Assembly: GCA_964035575.1 (NCBI GenBank)
Contig: OZ037911.1
Coordinates: 868,001 to 932,000, forward strand
DNA from: Rhynchopus sp. YZ270_cl-10
Taxonomy: Eukaryota > Euglenozoa > Diplonemea > Diplonemida > Diplonemidae
Length of the DNA stretch: 64,000 nucleotides
Direction of reading: 5' to 3'
Shown here: piece after piece, positions 48,886-60,293 of the stretch
Layout of the letters: each line of letters starts with the position of its first letter
Position numbering within the stretch: the first letter of the stretch is position 1
Position numbers and translations under genes: made by a program
Notes under the pieces: model-generated
Told to the model about the DNA's origin: nothing
Database searches by the model: none
The model's input: only the letters and a program-made list of their open reading frames with translations

Positions 48886-51165
48886 ATGGCAATGGCGCGC
48901 ACCCTCTGCGTGCTGCTGTGTGCGTCGCAGTCGTACGGACACGGGCACGTGTTGGACCCGCCGTCGCGTGCGGAGCTCTGTTCGAACATCCACACCCCCG
49001 CTTCAGAAAAGAACACGAACTGCGGACAGATCATGTGGGAGCCCTTCAGCATCGAGGGCCCGGACGGGTGGCCGGCAGACGGGACGATCCCGGCAGGAGG
49101 TGCACAGTCGCGCTTCCCTGAGCTGAACGAGCAGACGGCGACACGCTGGGGGAAGGTGCCGATGTCGGGTGGGGCCACGAAGTTCACGTGGACGTTCAAC
49201 GCAAACCACGTGACGAAAGACTACACGTACTACATGACGCGGGCAGGGTGGAACCCGAATGCACCGCTGACACGCGCAACGTTTGAGGACGCACCGTTCT
49301 GTGTTGTGGACGGAGGCATGAAGCAGCCGCCGATGACGACGGACCACACGTGCAACGTGCCGACGCTGGAGGGATACCACATCATTCTGAGTGTGTGGGA
49401 TGTGGGTGACACGTCGAACAGCTTCTTCAACGTGATTGACGTCATGTTCTCTGGTGGTGCCAGCCCTCCTGTGCCTGTGCCAACAGCGCCTGTGCCTGCT
49501 CCTGTGCCCACGGCACCTGTTCCGGTTCCAAGCAATGGGGCCTGCCCAAGCGACACAAGTGGATGTGGCTGCGACTGGACTGACAACGGTGCAAAGTGCA
49601 ACACAGATGACGGGAGCGAGTGTTACTGCAAGTGCTGCTGCCAGCACACCGGCCAGTGTGCGTGGCAGGGTGGCGGTGGTGGAGGTGGTGGTGGAGGTGG
49701 TGGAGGCAGCGGGTCGACATGCGCGCTTCCAAGCGGGCTGGACGCGAACGTGGCTGCAGTGGACAACACCGGGTTCGCAACGTGCCACGGGAAGCTGCGT
49801 CTGTCGGGGCTGCAGCTTGTGGGGGCACAGGGTGAGGCTGTGCAGCTGATGGGGATGAGCAGCCACGGGCTGCACTGGTTTGCGAACTGCTACACGAAGG
49901 AAAGCATCACACACCTGGTGACTCGGTGGGGCATCAACGTGTTCCGGGCAGCAATGTACATCGGGGAGGGGGGCTACGGGAACAACCCGGCGCTGAAGCA
50001 GACGGTGCTGGACATTGTGCAGTGGTGCAAGGAGCTCGGGATCTACGTGATTGTGGACTGGCACATGCTGAGCCCTGGGAACCCGAACGACGGTGAGTAC
50101 GCGGGAGCAGATGCGTTCTGGCAGGACATGGCACGGACGCTGAAGGACGAGACACACGTGCTGTACGAGATTGCGAACGAGCCCAATGGTGTGAGCTGGG
50201 GCGAGGTTGTGAGCTACCACAACCGCATCCTGGCGCTGATCCGTGCGGAGGATGCGGAGACAGTGGTGCTTGCGGGGACGCCGACGTGGAGCCAAGACAT
50301 CCACGAGGCAGCGGCGCGCCCTGTGGACCTCCCGCACAACGTCATGTACGTGTTCCACTTCTACGCCGGGTCGCACACACACCTGCAGTCGCGTGTGCAG
50401 GAGGTTGCGTCACAAATCCCGCTGTTTGTGAGCGAGTGGGGCACGTCTGAGGCAAGCGGTGACGGGGGTCCCTTCCTCGACAACGCGCAGGCATTCCTGG
50501 AGGGCTTCAAGAGCGCAGGGTCGCAGGGTGTGAAGCTGAGCTGGACGTCGTGGAGTCTGGCGGACAAGGCAGAGGTGTCGGCGGCACTGCAGTCTGGGGC
50601 GTGTGCCTCTGGTGACTGGGACAGTGTGTCGTGCACGGGGAGCTATGTGCGCACGTACATCAGAACGAACGCTGTCCCTTGTGGCGGACCTGCTCCCGTT
50701 CCTGTTCCCCCTGTGCCTGTGCCCACACCCCCAACACCACCAGCAACGTCGCCACCCACACCGCCTGCGCCTGTGCCCACGGTGCCAGCCCCTGTGCCGA
50801 CCCCGCCTGCCTGTGCGTCCCTCTTCTGTGTGTACAGTGCGTGCAAGCGTGATGCCAGCTGCTGTGCTGCAGCAGGGACGCCGTGTGCGCAGTTCGACAC
50901 GTGGTACGCAGAGTGCATGCAGAGCTCGTCACCACCACCGGCAACATCCCCACCCACACCGCCTGCACCTGTGCCTGTGCCACCAACACCGCCAACACCG
51001 TCGAGTGCGTGCAGCGGGTCGACGCTGTCTCTGTATTCGAACTGTCTGGGGTCGACGGCGTGCTGTGAGAGCGGCACACAGTGCTACGAGCAGTCGCAGT
51101 GGTACGCACAGTGCCTCAGAACGTGCACACCTGGAGGCGGCTGGTCGTGCAAGGTGCTTGGCTGA
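48886..51165 (+). CDS. Secreted AA10 LPMO-GH5 endoglucanase fusion with CBM1-like modules
   Basis: The 759-residue protein carries, in order, a signal peptide (1-18); an AA10 LPMO (19-about 200) with brace residues His19 and His108 and the PPSR, CGQIMWEP and DTSNSFFNVID hallmarks; a Cys-rich module (about 223-265, ECYCKCCCQ); and a Gly linker of 13 Gly. A GH5 subfamily-2-like endoglucanase (about 300-575) follows, with acid/base Glu432 in YEIANEPNG and nucleophile Glu517 in FVSEWGTSEASGDGG. Two Cys-rich CBM1-like modules (about 642-678 and 708-744) lie on Pro/Thr linkers at the end. One secreted chain would thus cut crystalline cellulose oxidatively and hydrolytically. Both catalytic domains are closest in motif to bacterial families, so transfer and in-host fusion are likely. 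The LPMO part is paralogous to the 39227 gene. Confidence 0.92.
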   Translation: MAMARTLCVLLCASQSYGHGHVLDPPSRAELCSNIHTPASEKNTNCGQIMWEPFSIEGPDGWPADGTIPAGGAQSRFPELNEQTATRWGKVPMSGGATKFTWTFNANHVTKDYTYYMTRAGWNPNAPLTRATFEDAPFCVVDGGMKQPPMTTDHTCNVPTLEGYHIILSVWDVGDTSNSFFNVIDVMFSGGASPPVPVPTAPVPAPVPTAPVPVPSNGACPSDTSGCGCDWTDNGAKCNTDDGSECYCKCCCQHTGQCAWQGGGGGGGGGGGGGSGSTCALPSGLDANVAAVDNTGFATCHGKLRLSGLQLVGAQGEAVQLMGMSSHGLHWFANCYTKESITHLVTRWGINVFRAAMYIGEGGYGNNPALKQTVLDIVQWCKELGIYVIVDWHMLSPGNPNDGEYAGADAFWQDMARTLKDETHVLYEIANEPNGVSWGEVVSYHNRILALIRAEDAETVVLAGTPTWSQDIHEAAARPVDLPHNVMYVFHFYAGSHTHLQSRVQEVASQIPLFVSEWGTSEASGDGGPFLDNAQAFLEGFKSAGSQGVKLSWTSWSLADKAEVSAALQSGACASGDWDSVSCTGSYVRTYIRTNAVPCGGPAPVPVPPVPVPTPPTPPATSPPTPPAPVPTVPAPVPTPPACASLFCVYSACKRDASCCAAAGTPCAQFDTWYAECMQSSSPPPATSPPTPPAPVPVPPTPPTPSSACSGSTLSLYSNCLGSTACCESGTQCYEQSQWYAQCLRTCTPGGGWSCKVLG

Positions 51166-51725
51166 GTGCCGCCAATACTAACTAACACAGGGGTTCACCC
51201 TCTTACATACAATAGCGAACAAGCGACACAATGGGATGGGGTGTGTGGACACGACACCGTTTTGTTTCATGGTGACGGTCCCTCCTTCTCATCCTGCTCG
51301 TTTGCGACTTCCTCTCTTTTGCTTTCTCTGACACTATTCCCTTTTCTACTATACGAGGTGTGCCTATCTGCCCACCTCTGTTGCTCTCTATTCTATGATC
51401 CGAACTCTGTTCGGCCCCCTTGTTTTCCTCTTTTCTAGTTTCGGCACACAAACGAGCCCATCGAAGCTGTACTGTTTCTTTGAAGCGTATCTGCTTTTAG
51501 TGGCATTGTTTGTTTGCTTTTCCCCCCTTCTTTTTTTGTCGAAGGTATTCTTTACTGAGTACAGGACACAACGTGCAGGATCTATGTCGTCCCTTTCGGT
51601 CCCTCCCCAACCCCTGCGCCTTTGCCCGCCAACCTACTTTCCGTAGCCTCGGAAGTCTTTGGTTTGTGTTCCACGAACCTCTCATCGGGTGCAGGGGTTT
51701 TCTATTCCAACCTATTTATCTTCTT

Positions 51726-51763
51726 GGTACACTGTCACAAGAGGGCTTTGTATTTCAAGTCAA
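51726..51763 (+). repeat. Dispersed repeat R1, short copy
   Basis: GGTACACTGTCACAAGAGGG followed by CTTTGTATTTCAAGTCAA. It is one of the copies closest to the consensus, about 500 bases upstream of the tubulin 2 ATG. Confidence 0.6.
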
Positions 51764-52173
51764 CTTTTTTTCGCTTTTGTTCACATTTTTTGTGAAGTCT
51801 CTGTTTTGGTATTGCCAACCCAGCTTTGACCTTTTGCAGTGGCTTCGCTGCCCCTTCAAAAGGAGAGGTTGTGTGTCGACAATACAGTTGCAAATAGAGA
51901 AATCACAAAAATGTGGACACAAATAACACCAACAACAACAAAAGGTGAACTAGATGCCGTGCATGCTCCAAAGCTTCTCTTGGTGCAGAACACGGTGTCT
52001 GGGTTTTGTCAGTTCACAACTTCTTTTTTACTCCCTTGGATTTTGCTGGTGTTTTACTTATAGAAAATGCGTGGGTTTCCATGCTGAGCACCCTTTTAGG
52101 ATGTGACTTCAAAAGGTGTCTCTGAAGACACGTGTCCCGTGATAAACAATAGCAAAATGACGAAATGAAATAA

Positions 52174-53616
<1,443 letters not shown>

Positions 53617-54348
53617 TCGTGAGGTCTGTGTCTCTACCACGCTTCTACGAATTTGCTGTTGTTTGTCGTCCCAAGCTAAAAGAAAATACAAAAAGTCAAA
53701 CAAACCGACACAAAAAAGTCAACCAACAAAAAAACAAAACACAAAAGCCGCAAAGAAAGGCACGTGGCCGAAGAGGTCACACATAGTTAGATAAGGAGAT
53801 AACACACAGAAAAGTACACCTTATTTGGGAGTCCCCTGCCCCCTTGACGATGAGGAAACAATACCCGCACCTTTTCTTTTGTTGCACCTTCCGCAACAGC
53901 CACCCTGTGTGTCACAGCCCAGTGTGACTGTTGTTGTGGAGGCTGTTTTTTGAAACCCCCCTGTTTCGTTTTCCCCACCCCTCCGTAGGAGCGCTTCTTG
54001 TGTCGGGCCGTCTTGCTGGGAAATGAAACCACCCACCGCAACACTCCACTCCGTCCACTCTGTCATTTCACAGGGAGGAAAGAGCTTTGCCTGCCACCCT
54101 TTTGTTTGCCACGCTCAGCTGTCACAGCGTCCCGACCAGAAGCAACCAACCGATAAAAAATGTAGAAAAAATACCCCCAAAGAGACAAGAGACAAAACAA
54201 AAACAAAAACAAAGCTGCCCACACATGTTTTCTTACCGCATCTGCATCCATCCCACCACTGCCACACTTCTTTACATCACCTCTAACTCCAGCAACTTCC
54301 CTTCCTTGTAATCACCCAACACAGCAACACAACAGCGTTTTGCTCTCC
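53617..54348. other. Intergenic, duplicated with 34389-35090
   Basis: It has the same order as after tubulin 1 (GCACGTGGCCGAAGAGGTCA, CCGCAACAGCCACCCTGTGT and so on) but lacks the 62-base R3 piece. Homology fades after about 54270. No gene is seen. Confidence 0.7.
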
Positions 54349-56130
54349 ATGATGCTGAGGGTATTGGTGCTCCTGTGGGGCTGTGCGATTGCGAGTGGTA
54401 TTGATGAGTGTGTAGACATTTCCAGTGCCGTTACGTGTGGACAGCGTCCGAGGTACACAGTCGACGGGTGCCAGTGTGCCTGCGACTGGCTTGCCTCCTT
54501 TAAAGACGCGAACACTGGCGAGATAATCGAGTACACAGGCCCGGGTGCCACTTCCCCGTGCACTGCGGGGTGCTGCAACCCGAACTCGGACCCAGGTGGA
54601 GACTGGTGCTACCCATATAACAATGCGTTCAACAGGGCACGTGGCTGCAGCCTGGTGCGTGCAACGTGCCTTGCAGTAGGCGCCGTTCCCGCCACCGGCT
54701 CCGTCGTCCTACGTGCGCCCATTGCAGGCATTCCAGACAACCAGAACAACCTCTGCACAGACAGCGGGCAGCTCTGCGTTGACCCAGACACGACAACCGC
54801 AGATGACTGGCAGTGCCAGTGTGTCCCCGCAGGTGGGACCGTCGGGCAACAAGCGCTGGCAACGTGTGATTCTGTGACCGGGGCACCTGACACAGATGCG
54901 CCAGAGACGTACGTTCCCACGGCATCACCGACAGAGCTTCCAACTGCAGTTCCCACGGCCACATACACACCTGCACCTCCGACACCGTCGCCTCGGACAT
55001 CAGCCCCTGACACGTCTGCACCACCAACATCTGCACCGCCAACAGCACCCCCGGCCACGCCTGCGCCATCCACACTCGCACCGCCCACACCTGCACCAGA
55101 GACACCTGCACCGTCGACGCTGACACCGCAAACACCAGCTCCAGGCACACCTGATCCCACACTGTGCATCGACCCAGACACGGCACCGCTGACGTGCGAG
55201 GCGACGGCGTCACACCAGTGTGCATGGCGTGTGGTGCAGTCTGGCCGCCTCCTGGCTGTTGGGTTCTCTGCAGACGGGCGCCGTGTTGCAACAGGGAGCG
55301 ACGACGGGGTGCGTGTGTACGACAGCACGACTGGGGTGCAGGTGGCGAAGCTGGCGTGTGCGGACTTTGCGTCGTACGACGTGACGTTCTCGAGCGACGG
55401 TGCACGTGTTGCTGTGGGTGGTGCCGGTGGGCGTGTTGTTGTGTGCGACGCTGTGACGGGCGCACTCGAGGTGACGCTGATGGACATGCGTGTGGTGGGG
55501 AGTGTGCCGGTGCGCCGTGTGCGCTTCACGGCCGACGCACGCTTCCTTGTTGTGAGCGGTGGTGGGAGCGACATGCGCACACGTGTGTTTGACCTGATGT
55601 CCGGCTCGCTGGAGCCTGTGATTGTGATCCACAAGCACGCACGCGAGGTGGCGTTCTCTGCAGACGGGGCACTGCTGGCCACGTCGTGGGGCTCGGAGGT
55701 GGACGAGGTTGTGACGGTGTGGCGTGTGCGGAACGGTGCCAAGGTGGCGGAGCTGCCGTCGCGCTTTGCACGTGTGACTGCACTGTCGTTCTCTGCGTCT
55801 CGTGACGAGCTGCTGCGTGGGATGGACGACGGGACGGTGCGTGTGAGCAAGTGGGCCGGCGGTGTTGTGGGTGAGGGTGCGGTGACGGAGCGCCTTGTGC
55901 TTGAGACCAAGACGAAGACTGTGTTTGACGCTCGGCACTCGCCAAACGGGGCACTGCTTGCTGCTGTCGGGGAGGGTGAGGTGACAGTGTGGCGTGCGGC
56001 TGGGAGTGTGGCACACCAGCTGTATGGGCACACGCGTGCAGGGCTCCCGCGTCTCGCGTTCTCACCTGACAGCACACGCCTCGCCACAGCAAGCCACGAC
56101 GGCACGCTGCTTCTGTGGGACCTGTTGTAG
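54349..56130 (+). CDS. Secreted protein: Cys-rich N-domain, Pro/Thr linker, WD40 propeller (copy 2)
   Basis: The 593-residue protein has a signal peptide (about 1-17, MMLRVLVLLWGCAIASG), a Cys-rich N-terminal domain (about 18-180; CQCACDWLASF, CTAGCCNPNSDPGGDWCYP) unlike that of copy 1, a Pro/Thr linker (about 185-265) and the same seven-bladed WD40-like propeller (about 280-593). From 55031 to about 56154 it is almost identical to 36301-37424, including the first bases of the 3' region, while the N-terminal 690 bases share nothing with copy 1. It therefore looks like a domain swap onto a conserved propeller. No membrane helix is seen. Two adjacent ATGs (54349, 54352) serve equally; the frame begins further upstream only at a TTG. 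Confidence 0.8.
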   Translation: MMLRVLVLLWGCAIASGIDECVDISSAVTCGQRPRYTVDGCQCACDWLASFKDANTGEIIEYTGPGATSPCTAGCCNPNSDPGGDWCYPYNNAFNRARGCSLVRATCLAVGAVPATGSVVLRAPIAGIPDNQNNLCTDSGQLCVDPDTTTADDWQCQCVPAGGTVGQQALATCDSVTGAPDTDAPETYVPTASPTELPTAVPTATYTPAPPTPSPRTSAPDTSAPPTSAPPTAPPATPAPSTLAPPTPAPETPAPSTLTPQTPAPGTPDPTLCIDPDTAPLTCEATASHQCAWRVVQSGRLLAVGFSADGRRVATGSDDGVRVYDSTTGVQVAKLACADFASYDVTFSSDGARVAVGGAGGRVVVCDAVTGALEVTLMDMRVVGSVPVRRVRFTADARFLVVSGGGSDMRTRVFDLMSGSLEPVIVIHKHAREVAFSADGALLATSWGSEVDEVVTVWRVRNGAKVAELPSRFARVTALSFSASRDELLRGMDDGTVRVSKWAGGVVGEGAVTERLVLETKTKTVFDARHSPNGALLAAVGEGEVTVWRAAGSVAHQLYGHTRAGLPRLAFSPDSTRLATASHDGTLLLWDLL

Positions 56131-56968
56131 GTTGTCCCAATAGTGTTTGTGATGTGGGTGTTGGTGTGAACACTTAAGATGTTGCAATCGTGTGGGGTGG
56201 AAAACAAAACATTAGCGAAAGGGGAAATGACAACGCGCTTTTCTCCTTTTTGTGGTGTTTTCCCTGGAGTTTCTGGTTAGACATCTTGCACTAAGTTTGC
56301 ATTTTTAGAGGTCTTGCGTGTTAATACAACGCGTGGCCAACACTGTCCCCATGTCTAGTTCCTTACCCCTTACCCCTTTCCCTTACGTTACACCCCTTTG
56401 ATGATATTCATGACACTGCTGTGCGTGCTCGTTTGGTTGGTCATTGCGTGTGCCAGGCAGCGCAAATATGCATATGTAGCACACTTGCTCAACAAGTGTG
56501 CTGGCGTGTTGCGGTCTGCTGATCCAAGAATAAGTCAGCAGTGTCGTGTTGTTTGTATCGCTTTTATTGCTGCAGTACCTGTAAGCTCACAACTCTTCAA
56601 CGGAAGGTGGGCCGCCGGCTGTCGAGCGGTTGTGAACCGCCCTCGTTCTCTTACGGTACGGGCCAGTCATTAGGTTTCCTTTTTACATCTTCTGTTGTAG
56701 GCCGCAGGGTACTTATGCTTTCATCCGGATGGCTGGCATCGTACGTGGGTCAGTCGGAGGTGCCTGCATTAATAACTTCACTTTATTATTGCTTCCCCTT
56801 GAACGGGGTTTATTGTCCACTTCTCTTTCTCATGTTAGCTTCACACTTGCTGATAGTCGGCACACACATTGCGTGTCTAGCCTCGCTCTGTATTTGCTTG
56901 CCCCCCCCTTTGCAGTTTTGAGGGATGTGGATGTGTGAATTTGTGATTCTGTGAGGCAACGTGCACGT
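56131..56968. other. Intergenic before the scaffold gap, with R2 insertion
   Basis: It is homologous to about 37910-38460 as far as the gap edge, interrupted by R2 (56572-56793). No gene is seen in the part available. Confidence 0.65.
56572..56793 (+). mobile_element. Repeat R2 present only in the second duplicate; flanked by TTATTGCT
   Basis: Aligned with 38268-38330, which lacks it, this interval appears inserted. TTATTGCT at 56564-56571 recurs at 56786-56793, like a target-site duplication. The inner 200 bases match R2 at 10091-10284. No coding capacity is seen, so it would be a small non-autonomous element. The right flank has another 35 unmatched bases, so the exact right end is uncertain. 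Confidence 0.55.
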
Positions 56969-57168
56969 NNNNNNNNNNNNNNNNNNNNNNNNNNNNNNNN
57001 NNNNNNNNNNNNNNNNNNNNNNNNNNNNNNNNNNNNNNNNNNNNNNNNNNNNNNNNNNNNNNNNNNNNNNNNNNNNNNNNNNNNNNNNNNNNNNNNNNNN
57101 NNNNNNNNNNNNNNNNNNNNNNNNNNNNNNNNNNNNNNNNNNNNNNNNNNNNNNNNNNNNNNNNNNNN
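56969..57168. other. Assembly gap of exactly 200 N
   Basis: The round number indicates a placeholder of unknown true size. It lies just where the duplicated block ends and hides the 5' part of the next gene. Confidence 0.99.
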
Positions 57169-58646
57169 TTCATCCGATTGACAGTGTGAATTTGGAGGGT
57201 CACGTGACAGCGCAACACGAGGCCTCTGTGAGCCAGCAATCCTTTGGGCAACAGGAGGTGGAGTCCGTAGAGAGGGCAGAAGGTGAGGAAGGTGCGATGA
57301 TTGACGATGCAGATGCGGAGGTGGCGGCGCACACTAGCATCGCAAATGTTCCGTCGACACAGAACGGTAGTCTCCTCGCCACGCAGGCAGGGCTCCCACA
57401 ACACCCCAGCAGCGACGCCCCCTCCGTCGCCGCGCACAGCCCCGCCACCTACGACAGCATCGCCACCCCACACACCCCACACGCCGCGCTCCACAACAGC
57501 TCCGCCGAACCAGATGGCTTCACCCCAGACGCATCTCCCAGCCCTTTATACATGTCAGAAGCGGTCATTGCATCGCCTAGAGAAGGGACTGTCGACACCA
57601 CCTACGCAGAAAACGCTCACTTAAAACTTCAGGTACAGGATCTGCAGGAACGGTGCAATTCTTTGGATAAGATTCTGAGTAGTCAAGCAGAGGACACTAT
57701 TGAGCATGACGTCATTGATGAGTTGGCTGTTCGTGCAGAACGGATTAAGGAATTGGAGGAGGCTGGCCTGGTCAACCGACAGAACCAAGAAATCCAAGCA
57801 GCAAGAATCCGCCAACTCGAGGCCGAAATGGAAGCATCCAGACTCCGCCAAGCCACCACCACCACTCCCGCCAGCACCAAAGGCTCCCCACCAGCACACT
57901 ACGCAGACTCACCCCGCTCCCTCGCCTCATACACCGGCACCCCCCTCAAAGGGAAGGCCACTGCCCTCTCTAAAGGCGGGGTTCGCCTTAGCCCACAGCA
58001 AATCGCCAATTTAAACAGCGGTGCTTCCTCTAACAGTCAGTCTGAATTGGTTAACATCGCAATTTCACTTCATACACAACTAAACAAAGCGAGAGAGGCA
58101 ATCGTCGCAAGCACAGGAGACTCCTTCGAAGAAGCGGTCGGACTCACAATACAGCAGGCATTGGATCGGACCTCCCCGAGAAGAGATTGCATCAAGGCTA
58201 CACCAAGACAGTCCCCTATGCAACCACAGGTCAGGATGAGTCCCATGCCGGGGCACGCCATGGATGCTTCTCCAAGGAGGGAACACAGTGCGTCAGGAGG
58301 GGATGCGTTTAGAAGTTTGATGGGTCCATCGAAGGCAGAGAAATATGCTATGGCAGCATTGAAGCAGGCAGGGTTAAGGGAAAGCCAGAGAAGTCAGAGG
58401 AGACAGACTTCCCCTGGGAGAAGTGTTGCGGGGCAGTCGCAGAGGGGTGTGAGGCAGGTGGACGGTGGTGGTGGTGGTGGAGGCCTGTCGCGGCACACAA
58501 CAGCGTACCCCTTCCCGCAGCCGTCGTACGGTGCCTCCCCGTGGCGAACCACGACACCTCTTGGCATGGAGCCGCAGTATGTCCTACCGTGCACAGGGCT
58601 TGCGATGGATAGAGGTGACTTTGCAAGACCAAGGAGGTTGTTCTGA
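57169..58646 (+). CDS. Coiled-coil, Ser/Pro-rich protein (5' end lost in gap)
   Basis: The open frame leaves the gap and runs for 492 codons to a stop; the true start is not visible. The N-terminal visible part is acidic and low in complexity, followed by a Ser/Pro/Ala-rich stretch. A helical coiled-coil segment lies at about residues 145-230 of the visible part (LKLQVQDLQERCNSLDKIL, RAERIKELEEAG, IRQLEAEMEASRLRQ). Then come a second helical segment (LVNIAISLHTQLNKAREAIV) and a basic Ser/Pro/Arg-rich tail with several SPR/SPM sites, probably phosphorylated. No enzyme motif is present. A cytoskeletal or basal-body structural role would fit this composition, but no family is recognised. Confidence 0.7.
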
Positions 58647-58990
58647 TTTTGTATTTTTGTGTTGCTTTTTTTAAAGGTGGCTAAGCGAGAGGCATCTTTT
58701 TGTACATTTTTTTGGATTTTTTTGTGATCTTGTCCTATATTTTGTATCTACCATTCGATTTTAGAGAAGGAGAGAAAAAAAAGGGGGTATTTTTTTGGAT
58801 CTTCTCGTTACCCCACTCTCCTAGTGTAATGTTATCACCTTCTTCCTCCCCAGAACTACACAAAAACATAATAAAAGACCGTGCATAGCCAGGTAGCCTA
58901 CCGGAAGGCGATTGTTGACATAAAAAAAATAGTCTTTTTGGGCGACGTTGAGTACAAATCTTGCATTTAACGTGATTGTCGACACAAAAA
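58647..58990. other. Intergenic, T-rich
   Basis: T tracts and A runs only; no repeat family or gene recognised. A Py-rich stretch (ATAGTCTTTTTGGG) precedes the next ATG, but no clear acceptor is seen. Confidence 0.55.
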
Positions 58991-60169
58991 ATGGATTTCA
59001 TGACAACACTTGGTGACGAAGAAAAATGTGTTTCCGTTCCATCCGACGGGACCCTCAGGGTGCTCCGCGAAGTCGTTGCGGAGGCGTGGGGACTAGGGGA
59101 AGGTACCTTCTCGCTTCGTGCACAGGGAGGCGCCGAGGTGCCTGCGGAGGACGACATCCTTCTGTGCAACATCGACCTGGCTGACTCTCTTGAAGTCTTT
59201 TTATGCCCTGCCTTGGCCGCCCGCTTGCGGCTTGAACAAGAACACGGCATTACCTCCTATCTACAGGCGAAGCTCATTACCTTGGCACGAAGCGATGGCG
59301 CACACACTACCGATGGCACCATCACCGACCCACTCCGTTTCGAGCAACTCGAACTCCTCCTTGCTGCAACTGCAGACGGCCCCATGCTGGACCCCTTTGG
59401 GAACCATGCGCTAGGCATTGCTGCAGGCTTCAATGCTGCCGATACTGTAGCCTATTTGTGCAGATCTGGCGCAGTTTTGGATGCACCTGACGCCTGTGGA
59501 TACACTGCCGCCCACACCGCTGCAAGGCATGGCAGGAAGGAGGCCTTAGAGGTGCTCATTGAAATGGGCGCTTCGCTAAGCATGTATGACAGTTCACATA
59601 TGACGCCGTTGCATTTGGCGGCGGGAAATGGGTGGGAGGAATGTGTCGGTCTGATGCTTGGTGTTCCGGTGACGACGGACCCTGTCGATGGGGGTGGGCG
59701 AAGTGCATTGTTGCTTGCGTCTCTGAAGGGGAAGGAGGCGTGTGTTACGAGGCTGTTGTCGCATGGTGCTGACGTGACGGCGACAGATGCAGGAGGGGCG
59801 ACAGCGCTGCACCTGGCAGTCCTGGCGGGGATGTTGGGGACAGTGCAGTGCCTGCTGGCGGGGGGTGCGCAGTGCAATGTGCAGAACGGCGACGGCGCTA
59901 CACCGCTCTACACAGCCGCAGCGCGGGGAGAAGAGGACATCACACGCGCTCTGCTCGACGCAGGTGCAGACCCGAACATATCGTGTTGCGAAGGCAACAC
60001 AGCGCTCATGGTCAGCGCAATGAATATGCATGTGCCAACCTGTCGTCTCCTTGTGTCCGTGTCGGATCTCAAGGCAGTGAACGATAACGGATACACCACA
60101 GCCGAGGTGGGCGCCTTCTCAGGTTCAGATGAGGTGAGGAGCCTTGTCGAGGCTGCGGTAAAGAAGTGA
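58991..60169 (+). CDS. Ubiquitin-like plus ankyrin-repeat protein
   Basis: The 392-residue protein begins with a segment of about 75 residues having a ubiquitin-like pattern (VSVPSDGTLRVLREVVAEAW, then FSLRAQGGAEVPAEDDILLC and DSLEVFL). A helical spacer follows, then at least seven ankyrin repeats (about 125-385), for example YTAAHTAARHGRKEALEVLI, MTPLHLAAGNGWEECVGLML and ATPLYTAAARGEEDITRALL. Ankyrin stacks bind other proteins, and a ubiquitin-like head could dock on ubiquitin-handling machinery; the partner is not known. The frame upstream of this ATG opens only from a TTG. It sits head-to-tail with a ubiquitin-like/propeller gene and another ankyrin gene. Confidence 0.75.
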   Translation: MDFMTTLGDEEKCVSVPSDGTLRVLREVVAEAWGLGEGTFSLRAQGGAEVPAEDDILLCNIDLADSLEVFLCPALAARLRLEQEHGITSYLQAKLITLARSDGAHTTDGTITDPLRFEQLELLLAATADGPMLDPFGNHALGIAAGFNAADTVAYLCRSGAVLDAPDACGYTAAHTAARHGRKEALEVLIEMGASLSMYDSSHMTPLHLAAGNGWEECVGLMLGVPVTTDPVDGGGRSALLLASLKGKEACVTRLLSHGADVTATDAGGATALHLAVLAGMLGTVQCLLAGGAQCNVQNGDGATPLYTAAARGEEDITRALLDAGADPNISCCEGNTALMVSAMNMHVPTCRLLVSVSDLKAVNDNGYTTAEVGAFSGSDEVRSLVEAAVKK

Positions 60170-60293
60170 GGAACGAAAACAAAAAGGGAGATAAAAAGAA
60201 AAAAAAAACTGTACTTTGGGTGCCAAATAAGAGCTCTATTCAAGCGGGCCCATATTCTCAGCCTTCGAGGGTATTTCTTTTTTGCCCCCCCTC

